A stretch of 19,050 nucleotides of DNA from CAYFPO01 sp964345035 (lineage in GTDB: Bacteria; Fidelibacterota; Marinisomatia; SCGC-AAA003-L08; GCA-002704045): positions 1 through 19,050 of the forward strand of contig CAYFPO010000032.1 of assembly GCA_964345035.1 (NCBI GenBank), read 5' to 3'. The translations under genes were made by a program, and so were the position numbers. The notes under the pieces are model-generated. The model was not told where the DNA came from, did no database searches, and saw only the letters and a list, made by a program, of their open reading frames with translations. Of this stretch, positions 7,331-15,671 are shown one piece after another (the first letter of the stretch is position 1; every line of letters starts with the position of its first letter).

Positions 7331-8278
7331 TCAGATATTCTGTTTGGATTCCAGTCTTTTCATAAACTCAAGCCAGTCCAGATATTTCTGTTTACGGCCG
7401 TGGATGATATCTTCATACACTGATTTTAATTTAAGGGTCATTTTTCCGGGAGTACCACTTGCAATAGTGTGATCATCGATAGACTGTATAGGGGTGACTT
7501 CTGTCGCAGTCCCGGTAAAAAATGCTTCATCTGCATCTTTCAATTCTTCAACTGTCACAGTACCGATGTGAACGGTTATACCCATTTCCATTGCTATTTG
7601 TATAATTGATTCTCGGGTTATTCCCAGCAGAATATCTGAATTTTCATCATTGGTGAATAATTCACCATTTTTCACCAGAAAAATATTCTGACCAGATCCT
7701 TCTGCAATATTACCTGAGGAGTTTAACAGCAATGCTTCATCAAATCCTCGTTGTTTGGCATCTGTCACAGCCAGTAATGAATTCATATAATGTCCACTGG
7801 CTTTTGCAGTGGATGGTAACGCTTTGGAAGAGTATTTTTGCCAGGGAGAAATAGTAATACGAACACCATTGATTAGACCATCATCTCCTAAATATGCACC
7901 CCAGTAAAAACATGCTATGACGACCTCCACAGGGCATTCTTTAGGGTTGACTCCAAGAGAATCATATCCATAAAACACCAGGGGACGTATATAGCAATCT
8001 GAATATCCATTTTTATTCACAATATTCAGGCATCCCTGTTTTAATTCTTCGAAGGAAAATGGTACTTCCATTTTATAGATTTCTGCAGATTTTTGCAATC
8101 TCTGTATATGATCATCCAATCGGAAAATGGCTGGACCATTTTCGGTATTGTAACATTTAATTCCCTCAAATACACCGCTGCCGTAATGGAGGACATGACT
8201 CATCACATGAGTAGTGGCATCAGCCCAGGGAATGATTTCCCCATTCATCCAGATATATTTGGATTTATCAGCTGACAT
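7331..8278 (-). CDS. ilvE: Branched-chain amino acid aminotransferase
   Basis: This 315-residue fold-type IV PLP enzyme interconverts leucine, isoleucine or valine with their 2-oxoacids using 2-oxoglutarate/glutamate. Seen in the sequence: HVLHYGSGVFEGIKCY near residue 30, the PLP lysine in STAKASGHYMNS (K159), the EGSGQN motif (E193) and the GTATEVTP loop. Its length is close to that of E. coli IlvE. Its ATG overlaps the selD stop as TAATG, so it is probably translated by coupling to selD. It ends with TGA after a complete domain, showing that UGA still works as a stop here. D-amino acid transaminase and aminodeoxychorismate lyase share the fold, but the N-terminal and GTATE motifs fit the branched-chain enzyme best. 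Confidence 0.93.
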   Translation of the reverse strand: MSADKSKYIWMNGEIIPWADATTHVMSHVLHYGSGVFEGIKCYNTENGPAIFRLDDHIQRLQKSAEIYKMEVPFSFEELKQGCLNIVNKNGYSDCYIRPLVFYGYDSLGVNPKECPVEVVIACFYWGAYLGDDGLINGVRITISPWQKYSSKALPSTAKASGHYMNSLLAVTDAKQRGFDEALLLNSSGNIAEGSGQNIFLVKNGELFTNDENSDILLGITRESIIQIAMEMGITVHIGTVTVEELKDADEAFFTGTATEVTPIQSIDDHTIASGTPGKMTLKLKSVYEDIIHGRKQKYLDWLEFMKRLESKQNI

Positions 8279-9318
8279 TATTGAATATAAATTTGTTTTT
8301 CTTTTTGTTCAGTCATTTTCCCGATTTTAACTGCCGCTGTATTTCTCTTCTGTAATTCAGTCACAAGATCATTCGTTTTTTCGGCGGCTACTGCAATGAG
8401 TAAACCACCTGATGTTTGGGCATCTGCTGCCATAAACTGCTGTATTTCAGTAATATCGTCTGAGAAATCTACATCCGGGTTAACAAATTTCAGATTCCGT
8501 TTGGTTCCTCCGGGGATGATACCATCCATAGCAAGTTCAAATACTCCTTCTATAAACGGTAGGCTACTGAATTCAATTTCTGCTGACACACCGCTTCCTT
8601 TACACATTTCCAGAAGATGTCCCAATAATCCATATCCAGTAACATCGGTGCAGGCATTCACACCTACTGCCTCCATAGCTTCAGCTCCGGATTTATTCAG
8701 AGTTATCATAATACTTGTAATATCATCGATCATTTTTGTTGGTGCTTTGTTCCGTTTGATTGCAGTAGATATTATTCCGGTTCCCAGTGGTTTAGTTAAT
8801 AATAGCACATCTCCGGGGAGAGCAGTATTATTTCGGGTAAGATTGGATTTTTCTACTTCACCCGTGACTGCCATTCCATACTTGAGCTCCTTATCTTTTA
8901 CTGTATGCCCGCCAAGAATCGGCATTCCTGCCTCTTCAGCAATAGACAGTCCGCCCCGCATAATTTCAGACAATATATTTATGGGAAGATCATCTTCCGG
9001 AAATCCAACAATATTCAATGCGAACAGTGGAGTTCCTCCCATAGCGTAAATATCCGACAAAGAATTTGCTGCTGCAATTTGACCAAACGTAAATGGGTCA
9101 TCTACAATGGGTGTGAAAAAATCCAGTGACTGAATTATGGTTTTTCCACTTTCTAATTCATAGGCTGCTGCATCATCAGAGCTGTTGAATCCGATAGTAA
9201 ATTTGTCAGAATGGGTATTTTTTAGATCACTCAGAACCTGAGTGAGGTTTCCGGGACTCAGTTTACATGCTCAACCAGCACCTGCACTGAAATTGGTTAG
9301 TTTTACTTGTTTTTCCAA
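8278..9318 (-). CDS. selD: Selenide, water dikinase (selenophosphate synthetase), itself a selenoprotein
   Basis: SelD makes selenophosphate from selenide and ATP for Sec-tRNA synthesis and selenouridine formation. The gene spans 346 residues when the in-frame TGA at 9273-9271 is read as selenocysteine (residue 16). The N-terminus reads LTNFSAGAG-U-ACK, aligning with the GAGCGCK catalytic loop of E. coli SelD; U16 takes the place of the catalytic Cys and K19 of the catalytic Lys. Further on are the metal-binding aspartates D49 (SSDDAA), D66 (SLDFFTP) and D89 (SDIYAMGG). The start is TTG with AAAGGA 5 nt upstream; a TAA lies 18 nt upstream in frame, so no earlier start is possible except ATA. 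A naive call starting at 9060 would lose the catalytic end. It is coupled to ilvE downstream and divergent from korA. Confidence 0.96.
9235..9263 (-). promoter_or_regulatory. Candidate SECIS element of selD
   Basis: On the - strand, starting 8 nt after the UGA, AA-CTGAGT pairs with ACTCAG-G-TT: eight base pairs with one bulged G. The 12-nt apical loop holds GG at 19-20 nt past the UGA. Position and loop guanines fit the bacterial SECIS pattern read by SelB. Confidence 0.6.
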
Positions 9319-9454
9319 GAATATCCTTTCAGTTTAATAATAAAATTTGGTTCTCACTCATAAGTAATAATTTATGGCTACTGTTCCTTTCTATACCCAG
9401 ATTAAATCTGAAAAGAAAGAATAAAAAATTTATTCCAATTACCGTAAAATTGCC

Positions 9455-9487
9455 TTTGTTACGTAGAAATAAAACTCTCTAATTTTT
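9455..9487 (+). promoter_or_regulatory. Possible Bacteroidota-type promoter for the kor operon
   Basis: TTTG (9455-9458), a 21-nt spacer, and TAATTTTT (9480-9487) match seven of eight positions of the TAnnTTTG -7 element, with a TTTG -33 element. It would start transcription near 9494, giving a leader of about 50 nt before korA. Confidence 0.3.
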
Positions 9488-9492
9488 AAAGT

Positions 9493-9512
9493 TGGATTTA
9501 TTCAAAAATCCA
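9493..9512 (+). promoter_or_regulatory. Inverted repeat upstream of korA
   Basis: TGGATTT (9493-9499) and AAATCCA (9506-9512) form a 7-bp inverted repeat with a 6-nt centre, 31 nt before the korA start. If the promoter guess is right it would be the very 5' end of the mRNA; otherwise it could be an operator. Confidence 0.35.
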
Positions 9513-9543
9513 CATTCTTATTAATGATTAAATTTGGATAAAT

Positions 9544-11388
9544 ATGAGTATATCTACCCCGAAGAATTCTGAACAATTAAGTGACATTACCATTCGATTT
9601 GCCGGAGACTCTGGTGATGGAATGCAGTTAACCGGAAACCAATTCACTGACAACACAGCAATTTTTGGAAATGATCTGTCAACTTTCCCGGATTTTCCCG
9701 CTGAAATCCGTGCCCCCGCCGGGTCTTTGGCAGGGGTCAGTTCATTTCAATTGCAGTTCAGCAGTGACGATATTCATACACCTGGTGATGACCTTGATGT
9801 ATTGGTTGCAATGAATCCAGCGGCATTAAAAGTGCATCTGAAAGATCTTAAGGACAATGGGATTCTCGTTGTAAATGAAGCCAATTTTACCAAAAAGAAT
9901 ATAGGTTTAGCCGGATGGGATGAAAATCCATTGGAAAATGACTCTTTAAGAGCATACCGGCTAATCAGAGAAGATATGAGCAAATTGGTGGGATTGGCTG
10001 TGGAAGATATGGATCTGTCTGCCAAGGTAATTTCCCGGAGTACCAATATGTTTGCCCTGGGGTTGGTATACTGGCTGTATGAAAGAGAATATGATACGAC
10101 TGTTAATTTCCTGGAACAAAAATTTGCAAAACGTCCGGAATTGGTAGAAGCCAATGTAAAAGCACTGAAAGCAGGATTCAATTATGGTGAAACTCTTGAA
10201 GTAATAAAAACTACCTACCGGGTTCCTAAAGCAGTGTTTGAGCCGGGAACATACCGAAATATTATGGGAAATCACGCAATTGTTCTCGGTTTGATCGCAG
10301 CCTCCCAAAAAGCGGAATTGGATTTATTCTTTGCAGGATACCCGATTACACCGGCAAGTTCAATTTTACATGACCTGGCATCCAGAAAAAACTTTGGTGT
10401 TAAAACATTTCAGGCAGAAGACGAAATTGCAGCAGTCTGCAGTTCCATTGGAGCAGCGTTTGCCGGTGATCTGGCTGTAACTGCCAGCAGCGGACCGGGA
10501 GTTGCCCTGAAAGGTGAAGCACTGGGTCTGGCAATCATAACAGAATTACCACTAGTGCTGGTGAATGTACAACGCGGGGGACCATCAACGGGATTACCGA
10601 CTAAAACCGAACAGTCCGATCTATTCCAGGCAATCTTAGGCAGGAATGGTGAAGCGCCATTAGCGGTTGTTTCAGCATCCACTCCATCAGACTGCTTTGA
10701 AGCTGCCTTTGAAGCATGCAGAATTGCACTGGAATATATGACCCCGGTGATCCTGTTGACTGATGGTTACCTTGCCAATGGATCTGAGCCCTGGAAAATT
10801 CCGGATATTACCAAATTACAGAAGATCAAGCATAAAAAAATTACAAAGTCCAATGGTGAATTTCATCCCTATGAGCGTGATAAAAATCTTGCTAGGCATT
10901 GGGCGGTTCCGGGAACACCTGGGTTTGAACACAGGATTGGTGGTTTGGAAAAATCAGATGGTACCGGTAATGTCAGTTATGACCCCGGGAACCACCAGTT
11001 AATGACAGATATTCGTCAACAGAAGATAGATAACATCGCACAGGATATTCCACTAGCAGTACCCTATGGAAAAAAGAGTGGTAATCTGTTGGTTGTGAGT
11101 TGGGGCGGTACTTATGGTGCAGTCAGATCTGCGGTTGAAAAAGCACAGGGAGAATGTTTATCAGTGTCTCATCTGCAATTGAGACATTTGAATCCATTTC
11201 CGAAAAACCTGGGTGATCTGATGCTGAAATTCCAAAAAATACTGGTTCCTGAATTAAACTCTGGACAGTTGGCAATGATATTGAGAAGTAAATTTCTCAT
11301 TGATATTGGTGGTTTGAATAAAGTAGAGGGACAGCCATTTAGCACACAGGAAGTTTACAATAAAATTACAGAAATGGCAGGAAATTAA
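9544..11388 (+). CDS. korA: 2-oxoacid:ferredoxin oxidoreductase, fused gamma-alpha subunit
   Basis: This 614-residue subunit joins a gamma domain (about 14-205; FAGDSGDGMQLTG, then PAEIRAPAGSLAGVSSFQL) to the alpha chain (about 240-430 pyrimidine-binding domain with FAGYPITPAS, FQAEDEIAAV and SSGPGVALKGEALGLA; about 490-614 transketolase C-terminal-like domain). With KorB it oxidatively decarboxylates a 2-oxoacid to acyl-CoA and reduces ferredoxin. The gamma-alpha fusion and RGGPSTGLPTKTEQSDL fit the 2-oxoglutarate type, so substrate assignment is family inference; a branched-chain 2-oxoacid is not excluded. The start has only a weak GGA upstream. The stop overlaps the korB start (TAATG). Confidence 0.93.
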   Translation: MSISTPKNSEQLSDITIRFAGDSGDGMQLTGNQFTDNTAIFGNDLSTFPDFPAEIRAPAGSLAGVSSFQLQFSSDDIHTPGDDLDVLVAMNPAALKVHLKDLKDNGILVVNEANFTKKNIGLAGWDENPLENDSLRAYRLIREDMSKLVGLAVEDMDLSAKVISRSTNMFALGLVYWLYEREYDTTVNFLEQKFAKRPELVEANVKALKAGFNYGETLEVIKTTYRVPKAVFEPGTYRNIMGNHAIVLGLIAASQKAELDLFFAGYPITPASSILHDLASRKNFGVKTFQAEDEIAAVCSSIGAAFAGDLAVTASSGPGVALKGEALGLAIITELPLVLVNVQRGGPSTGLPTKTEQSDLFQAILGRNGEAPLAVVSASTPSDCFEAAFEACRIALEYMTPVILLTDGYLANGSEPWKIPDITKLQKIKHKKITKSNGEFHPYERDKNLARHWAVPGTPGFEHRIGGLEKSDGTGNVSYDPGNHQLMTDIRQQKIDNIAQDIPLAVPYGKKSGNLLVVSWGGTYGAVRSAVEKAQGECLSVSHLQLRHLNPFPKNLGDLMLKFQKILVPELNSGQLAMILRSKFLIDIGGLNKVEGQPFSTQEVYNKITEMAGN

Positions 11389-12401
11389 TGAGCATAGAAA
11401 CAGCACAAAAACTAACAAGAAAAGATTTTGTATCTGATCAGGATGTACGGTGGTGTCCGGGATGTGGAGATTATGCGATTTTAGCACAGGTGCAAAAAGT
11501 ATTTCCTGCACTTGGCATACCCAGAGAGAAATTCCTGGTTGTATCCGGTATTGGTTGTTCCAGCCGGTTTCCTTATTATTTGGATACGAATGGATTTCAT
11601 TCAATACATGGAAGAGCTCCAGCTATTGCAACAGGTGCTAAACTTGCAAATCCGGATTTAACGGTCTGGATCGCTACAGGAGACGGGGATTCTATGAGTA
11701 TCGGCGGGAATCACTTTATACATATTCTGAGACGAAATTTTGACATCAATATAATGATGTTCAATAATCGGATTTATGGACTTACCAAGGGGCAGTATTC
11801 CCCGACTTCTGAAATAGGCAAGGTGACCTACGCTACCCCGGATGGGTCGGTTGATTATCCATTTAATCCCCCGGCACTTGCATTGGGTGCAGGAGGTACA
11901 TTCATTGCCAGAACCGTTGACCGGGAATTGAAGCATATGCAAGCAATTTTATCTGCAGCACATAAACATAATGGAACTTCTTTTGTTGAGATATACCAGA
12001 ATTGTAATATATTCAATAACGGGGCATTTTCAGAATTAACTGAAAAGGACCAAAAAGCCGAGTCTCAATTGGTATTGGAATCGGGACAACCTATGGTTTT
12101 TGGAGCCAATAGAGACAAAGGATTAAAATTGGATGGTTCGCAACCCAAAGTTGTGGAGATTGGTAAGAAACATTCAATTGATGATATTTTAGTACATAAC
12201 GAGTCGGATAAGGTATTGGCATTAATGCTCAGTGAGTTGACATATAACGGGAACTTCCCAACTCCAATCGGCATTATTTACAGTGAAGAAAAGTCAACCT
12301 ATGAACAAATGCTGACAGAACAAATATCCCAGGCTCAATCCAGGAATGCCGGTAATTTGGATTCCCTGCTCCATGACGGCCATACCTGGGAAGTTAATTA
12401 G
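11388..12401 (+). CDS. korB: 2-oxoacid:ferredoxin oxidoreductase, beta subunit
   Basis: This 337-residue thiamine-diphosphate subunit carries WCPGCGDYA (22-30), GIGCSSR and the TPP/Mg motif GDGD (98-101) ending at N126-N127. C23, C26, C57 and C206 are placed like the four [4Fe-4S] ligands of the family. It forms the catalytic core with KorA and passes electrons to ferredoxin. The ATG overlaps the korA stop by one base, so translation is coupled. No separate ferredoxin-domain (delta) subunit is nearby, as usual for the two-subunit KorAB type. Confidence 0.94.
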   Translation: MSIETAQKLTRKDFVSDQDVRWCPGCGDYAILAQVQKVFPALGIPREKFLVVSGIGCSSRFPYYLDTNGFHSIHGRAPAIATGAKLANPDLTVWIATGDGDSMSIGGNHFIHILRRNFDINIMMFNNRIYGLTKGQYSPTSEIGKVTYATPDGSVDYPFNPPALALGAGGTFIARTVDRELKHMQAILSAAHKHNGTSFVEIYQNCNIFNNGAFSELTEKDQKAESQLVLESGQPMVFGANRDKGLKLDGSQPKVVEIGKKHSIDDILVHNESDKVLALMLSELTYNGNFPTPIGIIYSEEKSTYEQMLTEQISQAQSRNAGNLDSLLHDGHTWEVN

Positions 12402-12416
12402 GAAGGGAGAGATTCA

Positions 12417-12950
12417 ATGTTTAATGAATTAGATGAAGAACTCAAACAAATGGATGAAATAGAAAAACACACAAACAGGAAAGTAGAAAAAGCGTTATCG
12501 CTGTCTGATCCCATACAATCCATGCCGAAGGAAAAATTTTTGGTAATTAGAGAGAATACATCTCTTGAAGTAACTCTGGATAAATTACAACAATATCACC
12601 TGGGCTGTGTAGTTATTGAGGAAGATGACAAAGTAACGGGAATTTTTACAGAACGGGACGTATTAATGAAAGTGCTTGGCAATCGTCTCGATTTTACAAC
12701 CGAATTTGTTAAGGAATATATGACTAAAAATCCTCACCGCCTGCAAATGGATGATCCCCTTGCGTATGCACTGAACCTGATGGTGGACGGTGGATTCAGA
12801 CATGTTCCAATTGTGGATGATCACGATAAAACTGTAGGATTGATATCCATGCAGGATGTAGTAAATCATCTTGGTAATTTCTTTTATGATGAAGTGATGA
12901 ATCTGCCTCCAATACCTCTTCGAAAGCAGACCCGTAGGGAGGGTGGATAG
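12417..12950 (+). CDS. CBS-pair domain protein
   Basis: The product has 177 residues: a charged N-terminal helix (about 1-28), CBS domain 1 (about 33-88; GIFTERDVLMKVLG) and CBS domain 2 (about 99-155; HVPIVDDHDKTVGLISMQDVV), then a short basic tail. CBS pairs bind adenine nucleotides and act as energy sensors or regulators. The strong ribosome binding site (GGAAGGGAGAG) and a 15-nt gap to korB place it in the kor operon. A role in sensing AMP/ATP to adjust KorAB or a partner enzyme is a hypothesis from position only. It lacks any fused effector domain. Confidence 0.88.
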   Translation: MFNELDEELKQMDEIEKHTNRKVEKALSLSDPIQSMPKEKFLVIRENTSLEVTLDKLQQYHLGCVVIEEDDKVTGIFTERDVLMKVLGNRLDFTTEFVKEYMTKNPHRLQMDDPLAYALNLMVDGGFRHVPIVDDHDKTVGLISMQDVVNHLGNFFYDEVMNLPPIPLRKQTRREGG

Positions 12951-12970
12951 TTCACAACCCGAATTAATTA

Positions 12971-15157
12971 TTGAAAAAGTCCACAAAAAATAATAATCAT
13001 TCCTGGGGAAAGGTGTTTTTGAACACCTTTCTTTTTTTTCTGGCAGTTGGCATCTGCATTTTTATTTATCTGTTGATACTCTCACGGGACCTGCCTTCGC
13101 TTGAAGAGCTGGAAAAATTCGACCCTGAAACTGTTTCCAAGGTGTATTCTGCAGATGGTGTATTACTGAAACAACTTTTCACTCATAAACGGGATGTTGT
13201 TACCATCAGTAAAATACCCAAGCATTTGAGAGAATCTCTGCTGGTAATGGAGGACAGGGATTTTTTTGAACATTCCGGATTCAGCTTCAAAGGTATCGCC
13301 CGAGCCCTGTTCGTAGATCTGATCACTTTGAGCACCAGACAGGGTGCCAGCACTATTACCCAACAGCTTGCCAGAAATATGTATAATATCATTGGTTTTG
13401 AAAAGACCATTACCCGCAAATTAAAAGAAGCTCTGACAGCAATTCAGATTGAACGGACGTATACAAAATCAGAGATACTGGAAATGTATTTGAATTCTGT
13501 GTATTTCGGGCATGGCACCTATGGTGTGCAGGCAGCATCAAAATTTTATTATGGTAAAAATATATCGGAAATTTCCATGGATGAAGGTGCATTGCTGGTT
13601 GGGATGCTTCCTGCTCCGGCGCGGTATTCTCCGGTGAACCATCCCGAAAGAGCAGTTTCCAGAAGAAATCTCGTTATCACACAACTCAGAAAGGAAGGAT
13701 ATTTGTCATCTGAGGATGCAGAAAGTTTTTCTGCCCTCCCCCTTGCACAAAAGAAACATGACATATATGAAGGTATTGCTCCTTATTTCACAGAATATGT
13801 TAGAAGGGAACTGGAAAAAAAGGACGAAGATCTTGGGGTAGACCTGTACCAGGACGGCCTGATAATTTATACAACTCTGGATACCAGAATACAGACAAGT
13901 CTGGATGAGAATTTTCAAAACCAGATGATCAAAAACCAGAAAATTCTTGCTGATGAATTGAGGAATGATCCGCTGAGACTTAAACAGATAATGGAACTGA
14001 CCGAAATTGAAAAAGATACCATATTGACGTTTTTAGAGAGTGATTCTCTGATTCCTGTTAAATATCGTGAGCAGCTACTTGTTGAAGGTGCTGCTGTGGT
14101 ATTGGATACAGAAACGGGACATATTCTCGGGATGATCGGTGGGAGGCAGGAGGACGAATATCAGGACCATTTTAATCGTGCAACCCAGGCAAAACGGCAG
14201 CCCGGATCAGTGTTTAAACCTTTTATTTATATGTCAGCTTTGGAGCAGGGACATAAACCAACTACACAGCTTTTAAACCAGCCGCTGGTTATGTTCATTG
14301 ATGATACCACTCAATGGAATCCTCAGAACCATGATGGGTCTACGGGATTACTGACAACCTTACGGGATGGTTTACGAAGGAGTCTGAATTTAATTTCGGT
14401 CCGAATAGTTCAGGAATTAATAAAACCGATCGATGTTAAACGTAACGCAAAAAAGTTCGGTTTGACAACCCCAATCAGAGCATTTGATGCCATTGCACTG
14501 GGAACATCAGAAGTGATCCCGCTGGAGATTACATCGGCTTATGCAGCAATTGCCAATAACGGGATTTATACCAAACCTGTTCCAATCACCAGAATTGAAA
14601 ACCGGCACGGTAAAGTCATCTGGAGATCTGAGCTTGAGCAAAAGGAAGTGAAGGATGAATCCACTGTCTATTTAATCCGGGATTTAATGAAATCTGTTGT
14701 GGACAGAGGAACCGGCGGGTCCATACGGTGGAAATATAAATTCAATTCACCAGCCGCAGGGAAAACCGGAACAACGGATAGTAAGGCAGATGCGTGGTTT
14801 GTAGGTTTTACTCCCCAGATCACTATGGGAGTTTGGGTTGGGATGGATGACCCTGCTGTATCACTTGGTTCCAAACAGTTTGGTTCTTCAGCTGCTTTAC
14901 CTATCTGGGCTAAAACTATGAAAGATATTTATGATACAGGAAATTACTATAGTGATCTCAAGGAAATTACAGAACTGGAACCCAATTTGAATTGGATAAT
15001 ACCGGACGGCATTTCGGAACTTGAGATTTGTTCTGAGACTTTTGATAAACCAACACAATATTGCACAAGAACCAAAGAAAAATTTCTAAAGCAGTTCCAG
15101 CCTCGTAGAACTTGTCGTAAACATACCAGTCCTTTTTCCCGGTTCGGGAAAGATTAA
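12971..15157 (+). CDS. mrcA: Class A penicillin-binding protein (PBP1A type)
   Basis: This 728-residue bifunctional peptidoglycan synthase has a short cytoplasmic N-terminus, one membrane anchor (about 16-37), a GT51 glycosyltransferase domain (about 55-225; EDRDFFEHSG with catalytic E94, RQGASTITQQLARN, YFGHGTYGVQAAS) and a transpeptidase domain (about 372-655) with SVFK (S413/K416), SLN (471-473) and KTG (598-600). It polymerises and crosslinks glycan strands in the periplasm. The tail after 690 has a few cysteines (CSETFDKPTQYC and TCRKH), common in this group. The start is TTG, the first possible codon after an in-frame TAA at 12965; it has no Shine-Dalgarno sequence. It lies 20 nt after the CBS gene and probably shares its transcript. 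It converges with the ACT-domain gene with one base between stops. Confidence 0.94.
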   Translation: MKKSTKNNNHSWGKVFLNTFLFFLAVGICIFIYLLILSRDLPSLEELEKFDPETVSKVYSADGVLLKQLFTHKRDVVTISKIPKHLRESLLVMEDRDFFEHSGFSFKGIARALFVDLITLSTRQGASTITQQLARNMYNIIGFEKTITRKLKEALTAIQIERTYTKSEILEMYLNSVYFGHGTYGVQAASKFYYGKNISEISMDEGALLVGMLPAPARYSPVNHPERAVSRRNLVITQLRKEGYLSSEDAESFSALPLAQKKHDIYEGIAPYFTEYVRRELEKKDEDLGVDLYQDGLIIYTTLDTRIQTSLDENFQNQMIKNQKILADELRNDPLRLKQIMELTEIEKDTILTFLESDSLIPVKYREQLLVEGAAVVLDTETGHILGMIGGRQEDEYQDHFNRATQAKRQPGSVFKPFIYMSALEQGHKPTTQLLNQPLVMFIDDTTQWNPQNHDGSTGLLTTLRDGLRRSLNLISVRIVQELIKPIDVKRNAKKFGLTTPIRAFDAIALGTSEVIPLEITSAYAAIANNGIYTKPVPITRIENRHGKVIWRSELEQKEVKDESTVYLIRDLMKSVVDRGTGGSIRWKYKFNSPAAGKTGTTDSKADAWFVGFTPQITMGVWVGMDDPAVSLGSKQFGSSAALPIWAKTMKDIYDTGNYYSDLKEITELEPNLNWIIPDGISELEICSETFDKPTQYCTRTKEKFLKQFQPRRTCRKHTSPFSRFGKD

Positions 15158-15158
15158 T

Positions 15159-15671
15159 TTACAGAACCAGATTCAACTCCAAATCAACTCCCAGATTTTC
15201 TCCTAATTCCGCCAGATCGTTTTCCAATTGTCTGACCTCCACTCTTCCCGGAATTTGAATTATCGCATGCATTCTAAACAGGGTAGTACCGCTAATGGGT
15301 GCCTGGGCAGTCTCTGTATCCATACTTTCAATATTAATATTTTTACCGGAAAGATAATCGGTTACTGAATGCACTATTCCTTCATTGTCAGCACCTGTCA
15401 AGATTATTTGACGGGTTTGGGTATTTTCTTCAGACTGTTTTTCCGTAGCATTTTTTATGGATATCTGCAGAGATGAAAGTGTTGACAGGTGTTTTTCCAG
15501 GGATTCCTCAGATAAATCAGAGGTTATCAGCATGATCACTGCAAAATCCCCGGCAAGCTGAGCCATCCGGCTTTCTTCTATATTGCCGCCATGTGTAGTT
15601 ATGATTTTGCTGATATCTGAAACAATTCCGGTTCGATCAGGTCCGGTTGCAGTAATAATAAATTGTGCCAT
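15159..15671 (-). CDS. Two-ACT-domain protein, GcvR-like
   Basis: The product has 170 residues and two ACT domains: about 1-80 (ATGPDRTGIVSDISKIITTHGGNIEESRM) and about 88-168 (LTGADNEGIVHSVTDYLSGKNINIESM). This is the layout of the GcvR/glycine-cleavage-repressor-like family, which binds amino acids or protein partners but has no DNA-binding domain. The function here is not shown; a small amino-acid-sensing regulator is the likely role. Its ATG overlaps the stop of the phosphorylase gene as TAATG, so it is the last gene of the - strand run. Confidence 0.88.
   Translation of the reverse strand: MAQFIITATGPDRTGIVSDISKIITTHGGNIEESRMAQLAGDFAVIMLITSDLSEESLEKHLSTLSSLQISIKNATEKQSEENTQTRQIILTGADNEGIVHSVTDYLSGKNINIESMDTETAQAPISGTTLFRMHAIIQIPGRVEVRQLENDLAELGENLGVDLELNLVL

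Noticed and set aside
8396..9049. 217-codon + strand ORF opposite selD
   Set aside because: A shadow ORF antisense to a well-supported selD; no recognisable domain and Ser/Pro/Ile-biased composition.
8278..9060. A short SelD starting at 9060
   Set aside because: It would lack the catalytic loop and three metal-binding aspartates. The upstream in-frame sequence matches SelD closely through one UGA.
9319..9543. A tRNA-Sec (selC) or other RNA gene near selD
   Set aside because: No cloverleaf, long acceptor stem or TCA anticodon arm could be drawn in this gap or the other intergenic gaps.
15121..15180. Inverted GGTTC/GAACC pair between the convergent PBP and ACT genes as a terminator
   Set aside because: The stem is only five base pairs with a long loop and no T run on either strand.
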